From positions 1 to 10,250 of the forward strand of contig SFMJ01000050.1 in assembly GCA_004553095.1 (NCBI GenBank): 10,250 bases of DNA, in the 5' to 3' direction. A program made the translations under genes and the position numbers. The number at the start of each line of letters is the position of its first letter. Position 1 is the first letter of the stretch. This DNA comes from Bacteroidales bacterium (GTDB lineage Bacteria; Bacteroidota; Bacteroidia; Bacteroidales; Muribaculaceae). The notes beneath the pieces were generated by a model, which worked only from the letters and a program-made list of their open reading frames with translations, was not told where the DNA came from and did not search any database. Positions 5,360 to 10,250 of the stretch are shown here, one piece after another.

Positions 5360-5997
5360 GACTCTTCTGTTGAGCGTTTCTTTTCTTTGTAGATTAACAT
5401 AAGGTTGCGGAGATATGCCACCAACCCGAACGATTGCCCCAAGATCAGAATAGGATCCAATCGAATGATACCATAGATTACTATCGTCATCGAACCCACC
5501 AGGCTGATCCACCAGAATCCGGAGGGTAACCGCGATTCCCCTATCCGGTGGGAGTAATACCACTGGTAGATGAATCGCATCGTGAAGATCACCTGACCTG
5601 CCGAACCGAAGATCAGCAACCACATCGGCACGTCTTCGTTCTGTAGAAAGTTGTCGATAAATCCCCGGGCGTTGCTCGCCGCAAAACATATCGCCGCCAC
5701 CGGGGTAAGCAACAGGATCGCTCGCCCCATCCATGGTATCTTCTTCCAGAAGCCCTTGGCATTAAGATTCCATAGATAGATGTAATATGATATGAATTGC
5801 CCCAACACTATGGCAAAGTCACAGCGTAGCCACCCATAGAGGCACAAAAGATATGCCCCCGCGAGACTGAATACCCAAAATAGGGTGGGGGAGAGAGACT
5901 TGCGTGCCTTCTCCGACAATATCCATTGCACTAATGTTCGCACCGAGAAGAAGACTTGTGCCAACAAGCCGATGCAGAGTATGATTACGCTGTTCAT
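5356..5997 (-). CDS. LAB_N domain membrane protein with two tandem repeats
   Basis: A 213-residue integral membrane protein related to the N-terminal domain found on some LpxB lipid A disaccharide synthases (LAB_N), without any glycosyltransferase domain. The domain occurs twice: residues about 10-81 and 131-204 align on a shared pattern, GQVxF-R-QW, then PxxFWxxSLxG, YGxxR-D, xxLGQ and YLxNL. Each copy holds about three hydrophobic segments, and the linker (82-130) contains another (about 93-108). The function of the stand-alone form is not established; a role in lipid A or lipid-linked sugar metabolism is inference from the domain and neighbours. It is the first gene of a two-gene operon with the epimerase (4-bp overlap). 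The 210-bp upstream region shows no clear consensus promoter. Confidence 0.88.
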   Translation of the reverse strand: MNSVIILCIGLLAQVFFSVRTLVQWILSEKARKSLSPTLFWVFSLAGAYLLCLYGWLRCDFAIVLGQFISYYIYLWNLNAKGFWKKIPWMGRAILLLTPVAAICFAASNARGFIDNFLQNEDVPMWLLIFGSAGQVIFTMRFIYQWYYSHRIGESRLPSGFWWISLVGSMTIVIYGIIRLDPILILGQSFGLVAYLRNLMLIYKEKKRSTEES

Positions 5998-6207
5998 GGT
6001 GCTGTCGTTTTATTGGACATTTTGTTATTTTTGTTGTTTTTAATCCGCTTCAGGGTATACCTTATCTTGGTAGCATAGGACTGGTTTGGACGCCTTCCCC
6101 TTTGCAACCTGCATATTTAGCAATTTTTCTTCAATATATCGCGCTTTTTTATACTTTATGTCATTCCCAAGCGTTATATGTTAAGAACAATTTTTCTTAA
6201 TCCTGTT
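5998..6207. other. Divergent intergenic region between LAB_N and Ca2+-ATPase genes
   Basis: No gene or strong hairpin is seen. Both flanking genes must start here, yet neither strand has a good TAnnTTTG box. The rightward TTTG at 6101-6104 lacks a partner, and TATACTTTA near 6151-6159 is only a loose match. An in-frame ATG at 6178 would add ten residues to the ATPase. Confidence 0.4.
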
Positions 6208-8883
6208 ATGGCAAATTATCATCGTTTTGAGGGCTTGACTTCCGCTCAGGTGGAGGAGAGCCGTTCGAAATATGGCTCAAATATATTGACACCCCAAGCC
6301 AAGGAGTCGCTCTGGATTCAGTTCTTTAAAAAGTTTGGCGATCCCCTTATTATAGTTCTCCTCGTGGCGGGTGCCCTCTCTATCGGTATCTCTTGCTATG
6401 AGTATTTCGGTTTGGAACGCGATTTCTCGGTCTTCTTCGAACCCATCGGCATCTTCATAGCCATACTGCTTGCCACCGGCCTCTCTTTCATCTTCGAGGC
6501 TAAGGCTGAGAGGGAGTTCTCGATTCTCAACCGCGTCAATGACGACCAGCCTGTGCAGGTGCTCCGCGATGGAAACGTGTCGCAAGTGCCTCGTAAGGAT
6601 GTGGTAGTGGGTGATGTCGTAATCCTCAACACCGGCGAGGAGATCCCTGCCGACGGCCAACTGCTCGAGGCGGTGATGCTAAATGTCGACGAGTCTACTC
6701 TCACCGGCGAACCGATGTGTCATAAGCATACCGACCCGGCTCTCTTCGATCCCGACGCTACCTATCCCACCGACGCCGTGATGCGCGGCACTAAGGTGAT
6801 GGAGGGGCATGGCGTGATGCGTGTCACCGCTGTCGGCGATAGTTCCGAACATGGCAAGGTGTTCCATGCCGCCGGTATCGATGATGGCGTCAAAACCCCT
6901 CTCGATGAGCAGTTTGAAGGCCTCGGCCGAGTCGTTACATGGATTTCTTACGCCGTAGCAGCCCTGGTTGTCGTGGGGCGTATTGTGATGTTCTTTATCG
7001 AGTTCCCCGATTTCCAATGGATGGATCTCGTGGCTTATATCTTGCAGTCGCTCATGGTCGCTGTCACACTGATCGTGGTGGCTGTCCCCGAGGGGCTCCC
7101 CATGGCGGTGACTCTCGCTCTGGCTTATTCCATGAGACGGATGCTCCGCACCAACAATCTCGTGCGTAAACTCCATGCCTGCGAGACTATGGGCGCCACC
7201 ACTGTCATCTGCACCGATAAGACCGGCACTCTCACTCAAAATAAGATGCAAGTCTATAGCACGGAGTTCTTCGGTTTCGACGATCAGGATATAATCTGTC
7301 GAGGCATGGCAGTCAATTCTACAGCCCAACTTCATATCTCCGATCAAGCCCCCGAGGTGATCGGAAATCCTACTGAGGGGGCTCTCCTCCTCTGGCTTTA
7401 TGGCCAAGGAGTCAATTACCTCGATATGAGGTTCGAGTCTAAGGTTATAGCCCAACTGCCTTTCTCCACCGAACGTAAGTATATGGCTACTTCGGTGATA
7501 AAGCCCTCCGGCGATAGACTCTTATTCGTCAAGGGTGCCCCGGAGATAGTATATCGGATGTGTGCAGATAAGAGAAGTATAGACAGTGATGCCATCGATT
7601 CTCTTTTGGCCGGCTATCAGAAGCAAGCCATGCGTACTCTCGGCTTTGCCGTTGCCACCTTGGCTCCCGATGAACCGGGCATCGTCGATGGCATGATTGA
7701 GGCTGAGTCGCTCCGATTCGTCGGCGTTGTGGCTATCTCCGACCCCGTGCGCGAGGATGTGCCCGCGGCTGTCAGCGAGGTGATCAATGCCGGTATTAAG
7801 GTCAAAATCGTTACCGGAGATACCCCCGGAACTGCTCTCGAGATCGGTCGACAGATCGGCCTCTGGGATGATAAGGTCGATGGCAAGGATGCCGTTATCA
7901 CCGGCACTGAAATTGGCGCTATGAACGAGGATGAACTTAAACGCCGTGCCCCCAAAATCAAGATCATCGCTCGCGCTCGGCCTCTCGACAAGCGACGCCT
8001 CGTTGAGGCGCTCCAAGCCAATGATGAGGTGGTGGCTGTCACCGGCGATGGCACCAATGATGCCCCCGCTCTTAAGGCGGCACATGTCGGCCTCTCTATG
8101 GGCGACGGTACTTCCGTTGCCAAGGAGGCTTCCGATATCACCATCATCGATAATTCTTTCTCTTCGATTGGCAGGGCTGTGATGTGGGGGCGTTCTCTCT
8201 ATCAGAATATCCAACGCTTTATCATCTTCCAACTTACGGTCAACGTCGTGGCTTGCCTCACGGTGCTCGTCGGGGCTTTCATGGGTACGGAAACTCCCCT
8301 CTCGGTGACTCAAATGCTATGGGTAAATCTGATTATGGATACTTTCGCCGCCGTGGCTTTCGCTACTCTGCCCCCTTCGCGCAAGGTGATGCAAGTGCCT
8401 CCTCGATCGCGATCTGCTTTCATCATCTCGCGACACATGAGCCGTTTCATCTTCGGCGTCGGCGGCATATTCTTCTTGCTGCTCTTCGGACTCTTGTTCT
8501 ATTTGGAACATGTCGATCTGACTTCACTGCTACATGTGGGTAACTGTCCCGCCGATGATGTGGCTCGCCTCACTCCCTACGAACTCTCGATCTTCTTTAC
8601 GACCTTTGTCTTCTTCCAGTTCTGGAATATGTTCAATACTCGCTCGTTCGAGTCGGGACGCTCGGCTTTCCATTTCAAGGGGTGTGGAGGTTTCCTCCTT
8701 ATTGCCGGCGCCATCTTGATAGGACAGATCGCTATCGTGACTTTCGGCGGCGGTTTCTTTGGCGTTGTGTCTCTAAATGTGATCGACTGGCTGATCATTA
8801 TTGCCTCTACTTCTATAGTGCTTTGGACCAATGAGATATGCCATCTCTTCGCTAAGAGCCGTGTCGCGTGTCATTGCGATTAA
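6208..8883 (+). CDS. Calcium-translocating P-type ATPase, PMCA type
   Basis: An 891-residue inner-membrane pump expected to export Ca2+ at the cost of ATP. Domain order from the ATG at 6208: cation-ATPase N-domain (YHRFEGLTSAQVEESRSKYG), first membrane pair, actuator loop with TGEP at 166-169, the M4 motif VPEGLP (293-298, with E295), phosphorylation site D337 in DKTGTLT, nucleotide-binding KGAPE from 442, hinge TGDGTNDAP (612-620), and M6 VNLIMDT. E295, N707 and D711 are the Ca2+ ligands expected for PMCA-like pumps, which argues against a Mg2+ or Na+/K+ pump. An upstream ATG at 6178 adds MLRTIFLNPV, but family members begin near MANYHRF. Its stop overlaps the stop of the opposing VanZ-like gene by 4 bp. 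No frameshift or missing motif is seen. Confidence 0.95.
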   Translation: MANYHRFEGLTSAQVEESRSKYGSNILTPQAKESLWIQFFKKFGDPLIIVLLVAGALSIGISCYEYFGLERDFSVFFEPIGIFIAILLATGLSFIFEAKAEREFSILNRVNDDQPVQVLRDGNVSQVPRKDVVVGDVVILNTGEEIPADGQLLEAVMLNVDESTLTGEPMCHKHTDPALFDPDATYPTDAVMRGTKVMEGHGVMRVTAVGDSSEHGKVFHAAGIDDGVKTPLDEQFEGLGRVVTWISYAVAALVVVGRIVMFFIEFPDFQWMDLVAYILQSLMVAVTLIVVAVPEGLPMAVTLALAYSMRRMLRTNNLVRKLHACETMGATTVICTDKTGTLTQNKMQVYSTEFFGFDDQDIICRGMAVNSTAQLHISDQAPEVIGNPTEGALLLWLYGQGVNYLDMRFESKVIAQLPFSTERKYMATSVIKPSGDRLLFVKGAPEIVYRMCADKRSIDSDAIDSLLAGYQKQAMRTLGFAVATLAPDEPGIVDGMIEAESLRFVGVVAISDPVREDVPAAVSEVINAGIKVKIVTGDTPGTALEIGRQIGLWDDKVDGKDAVITGTEIGAMNEDELKRRAPKIKIIARARPLDKRRLVEALQANDEVVAVTGDGTNDAPALKAAHVGLSMGDGTSVAKEASDITIIDNSFSSIGRAVMWGRSLYQNIQRFIIFQLTVNVVACLTVLVGAFMGTETPLSVTQMLWVNLIMDTFAAVAFATLPPSRKVMQVPPRSRSAFIISRHMSRFIFGVGGIFFLLLFGLLFYLEHVDLTSLLHVGNCPADDVARLTPYELSIFFTTFVFFQFWNMFNTRSFESGRSAFHFKGCGGFLLIAGAILIGQIAIVTFGGGFFGVVSLNVIDWLIIIASTSIVLWTNEICHLFAKSRVACHCD

Positions 8884-9284
8884 TCGCCGCTTTGCTGCCT
8901 ATGCTTGAGCCATAGATGTGCTCCGACTGTGCCGATGATGCTTCCGACGATGTCTGCTCCGAAGTCGAGTAGATCGCCACTGCGCCCCGTCACCCAATAT
9001 CCCTGAGCCAACTCATCCATGCCGCCAATCAATATGCAGATCAGAGCAAGCACCAGTACCTCTCCGGCTCGTATATGTCTCTGCCGACTTTTCACTGTCA
9101 TGTCATAGACCATTGCTGCCGAGAGCGCTATAAACATGAAACAGTGCACCACCTTGTCTGCACCCTCGAAGAGATGTATCTTTTGCCCCGACATCGGGTC
9201 GGGTGTCAACGTCAGATAGAGGATTATTCCCAAGATCAGCACACTGTGCCACCATCCCATTATCTCTTTCATTCTCTTTCTCAT
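8880..9284 (-). CDS. VanZ-like family membrane protein
   Basis: A 134-residue protein with four predicted membrane segments (about 13-28, 46-62, 73-89 and 108-125). The VanZ family pattern is present: a DKxxH motif at the start of the second helix (D43, K44, H47), MDELAQ at 89-94, and GRSGDLLDFGADIVGSIIG at 100-118 with R101, D104, D107 and D111. The family is named for a teicoplanin-resistance protein, but stand-alone VanZ-like proteins are widespread and mostly uncharacterised, so no resistance role should be read from this. The gene ends on the same four bases (TTAA, 8880-8883) as the opposing ATPase gene and is divergent from the DUF4254 gene. A good promoter lies 24 bp upstream of the ATG. 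M5 is an alternative start. Confidence 0.9.
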   Translation of the reverse strand: MRKRMKEIMGWWHSVLILGIILYLTLTPDPMSGQKIHLFEGADKVVHCFMFIALSAAMVYDMTVKSRQRHIRAGEVLVLALICILIGGMDELAQGYWVTGRSGDLLDFGADIVGSIIGTVGAHLWLKHRQQSGD

Positions 9285-9307
9285 TAGTCTCTCTTTTTAT
9301 CTGTCCA

Positions 9308-9339
9308 CAAATTTATAAATTTTATTTTAGTTGGGAAAA
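9308..9339 (-). promoter_or_regulatory. Promoter of the VanZ-like gene
   Basis: On the minus strand, TTTT (9339-9336, one mismatch to TTTG), a 20-bp spacer and TAAATTTG (9315-9308) match the Bacteroidetes pattern. The predicted start near 9302 leaves a leader of under 20 nt. It overlaps the divergent DUF4254 promoter at its -33 end. Confidence 0.5.
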
Positions 9340-9361
9340 TCCCTTTTTTTACTTAAATTTG
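9331..9361 (+). promoter_or_regulatory. Promoter of the DUF4254-GT9 operon
   Basis: TTG (9331-9333), a 20-bp spacer and a perfect TAAATTTG (9354-9361) give a start near 9368, about 24 nt before the ATG at 9392. The -7 box is identical to that of the divergent VanZ promoter. Confidence 0.6.
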
Positions 9362-9391
9362 TGTTTTGTTACTTAATCCCTTTTGAAAGTT

Positions 9392-9997
9392 ATGAATTTC
9401 GCTGATAAGTGTTACGATATTTTCCAACAGTCGGTGGCCGATTATCATATTGATGATGATGTCAATGCCCCCACCCGGTGTCCTTACGATCCCAAGTCGA
9501 TCGAGGGGGTGCTATATGCCAAGAATCGTATAGATGCCGTGCAGTGGCATCTTGAGGATATCATCCGCGATCCCAACATCGATCCGGTGGCTGCATTGGC
9601 GCTGAAGCGCCGCATCGATGCCTCCAATCAGGATCGCACCGATATGGTCGAGGAACTCGATAGCTGGCTCCGCGATAAGTATGCCGATGTCCATGTCCTC
9701 CCCGATGCCACCATCAATACCGAAAGTCCTGCATGGGCACTCGACCGCCTCTCAATCCTCGCTCTCAAGATCTATCACATGGACCTCGAGGCGCATCGCC
9801 CCGATGCCGATGATGCCCACCGCGCCAAGTGCGCTGCCAAACTCAATATATTGCTTCAGCAGAGGGTAGATCTGATCTCTGCCATCAATGCCCTGATCGA
9901 GGATATCGCCGCCGGTCGTAAGTATATGAAGGTCTATCGTCAGATGAAGATGTATAATGACGAGGATACCAACCCCGTGCTTTATGGTGGAAAGTAA
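9392..9997 (+). CDS. DUF4254 family protein
   Basis: A 201-residue soluble, mainly helical protein without signal peptide or membrane segment. I recognise it as DUF4254 from its start (MNFADKCYDIFQQSV), the central IDASNQDRTDMVEELD (75-90), the RLSILALKIYHM helix (119-130) and the C-terminal YMKVYRQMKMYNDED. DUF4254 genes in Bacteroidetes commonly sit beside a heptosyltransferase-like glycosyltransferase, as here; the biochemical function is unknown. The ATG at 9392 is preferred over an in-frame TTG at 9383 because the protein begins there in the family and the TTG only adds MKV. Its last 14 bp overlap the start of the glycosyltransferase gene, so the two are very probably co-translated. It is divergent from the VanZ-like gene. 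Confidence 0.87.
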   Translation: MNFADKCYDIFQQSVADYHIDDDVNAPTRCPYDPKSIEGVLYAKNRIDAVQWHLEDIIRDPNIDPVAALALKRRIDASNQDRTDMVEELDSWLRDKYADVHVLPDATINTESPAWALDRLSILALKIYHMDLEAHRPDADDAHRAKCAAKLNILLQQRVDLISAINALIEDIAAGRKYMKVYRQMKMYNDEDTNPVLYGGK

Positions 9998-10250
9998 TCC
10001 CGACCCCTCTTTCTCTCGACGCCTGCTCATCACCCGCTTTTCGGCGCTCGGTGATGTGGCGCTGACCATCCCCACGATCTATAGCGCTTGCCGCTCGTAT
10101 CCCGATATCCTCTTCGTCGTGGTGACCCGCCGGGGATTCTCCTCAATATTTCTAAACCCTCCCGCCAATCTGCGCGTGGAGGGTGTCGATTTGCGTGCCG
10201 ATTATCATGGCATCTCAGGTATACGACGCCTCGCCGATTATCTCTATCAG
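9984..10250 (+). CDS. Glycosyltransferase family 9 (heptosyltransferase-like), N-terminal fragment
   Basis: The first 89 codons of a gene that leaves the window at the right edge. After a short hydrophilic start, RLLITRFSALGDVALTIP (13-30) is the classical first strand and helix of ADP-heptose:LPS heptosyltransferases, with the conserved GD pair (23-24). A second Rossmann strand, ILFVVVTRRGFSSIF, follows at 42-56. The family transfers heptose or related sugars onto lipopolysaccharide core in the cytoplasm before export; the exact acceptor cannot be told from this part. The ATG at 9984 lies inside the end of the DUF4254 gene (14-bp overlap). A GTG directly after it is an alternative start. The overlap implies translational coupling. 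Confidence 0.88.
   Translation, partial: MVESNPDPSFSRRLLITRFSALGDVALTIPTIYSACRSYPDILFVVVTRRGFSSIFLNPPANLRVEGVDLRADYHGISGIRRLADYLYQ

Noticed and set aside
5360..5734. N-terminal extension of the epimerase upstream of 5359
   Set aside because: It lies wholly inside the LAB_N gene in another frame, has no domain, and the Rossmann start MKILVTGAAG is at 5359.
6679..8313. Long minus-strand open frames (258 and 263 codons) opposite the calcium pump gene
   Set aside because: They are shadows of a strongly conserved P-type ATPase; their His/Asp/Ser-rich composition is typical of antisense reading of GC-rich codons.
8880..9284. Glycopeptide-resistance gene suggested by the VanZ name
   Set aside because: VanZ-like proteins are common outside resistance clusters and no vanHAX-type genes are present.

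Overview
The window looks like chromosomal DNA of a Bacteroidota bacterium, most likely order Bacteroidales. Three things point there. Start codons lack Shine-Dalgarno sequences. Several intergenic regions carry the Bacteroidetes promoter signature (TTTG or TTG, about 20 bp, then TAnnTTTG). The gene families are typical of that order: a duplicated LAB_N membrane protein, DUF4254 beside a family 9 glycosyltransferase, a HasB-type UDP-glucose dehydrogenase and a PMCA-type calcium pump. Placement below order is not supported from sequence alone. No phage, transposon, CRISPR array, tRNA or rRNA is visible.

Left part (1-2905), mostly minus strand and AT-richer between genes. It holds the first 23 codons of a DUF486 (DMT family) membrane protein running off the left edge. 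A gene-poor stretch follows, with a symmetric, apparently bidirectional promoter and a strong hairpin. Next come an iron-containing alcohol dehydrogenase, a small unknown lipoprotein, a small winged-helix protein whose N-terminus is uncertain and may be frameshifted, and a 47-residue CxxC microprotein. The last two are the least understood genes in the window.

Middle (2874-5997): a nucleotide-sugar and envelope block. UDP-glucose 6-dehydrogenase (+) converges, 14 bp apart, on a CapI/WbpP-type NAD-dependent epimerase (-). The epimerase start overlaps the stop of a two-repeat LAB_N membrane protein by 4 bp. Together the two enzymes would take UDP-glucose to UDP-glucuronate and then, by inference, to UDP-galacturonate, for polysaccharide or lipid A decoration.

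Right part (6208-10250): a P-type Ca2+-ATPase (+) overlaps tail-to-tail by 4 bp with a VanZ-like membrane protein (-). VanZ is divergent from a DUF4254 gene (+), with recognisable promoters in both directions. The DUF4254 gene overlaps by 14 bp the start of a heptosyltransferase-like glycosyltransferase (GT9) that runs off the right edge, so the right end is again envelope glycan biosynthesis.

Most of the window is ordinary core genome. The observations most worth checking are the reading-frame conflict in the winged-helix gene, the unlisted CxxC microprotein, the overlapping divergent promoters at 291-327, and the coupling of a LAB_N-only protein to a uronic-acid epimerase.
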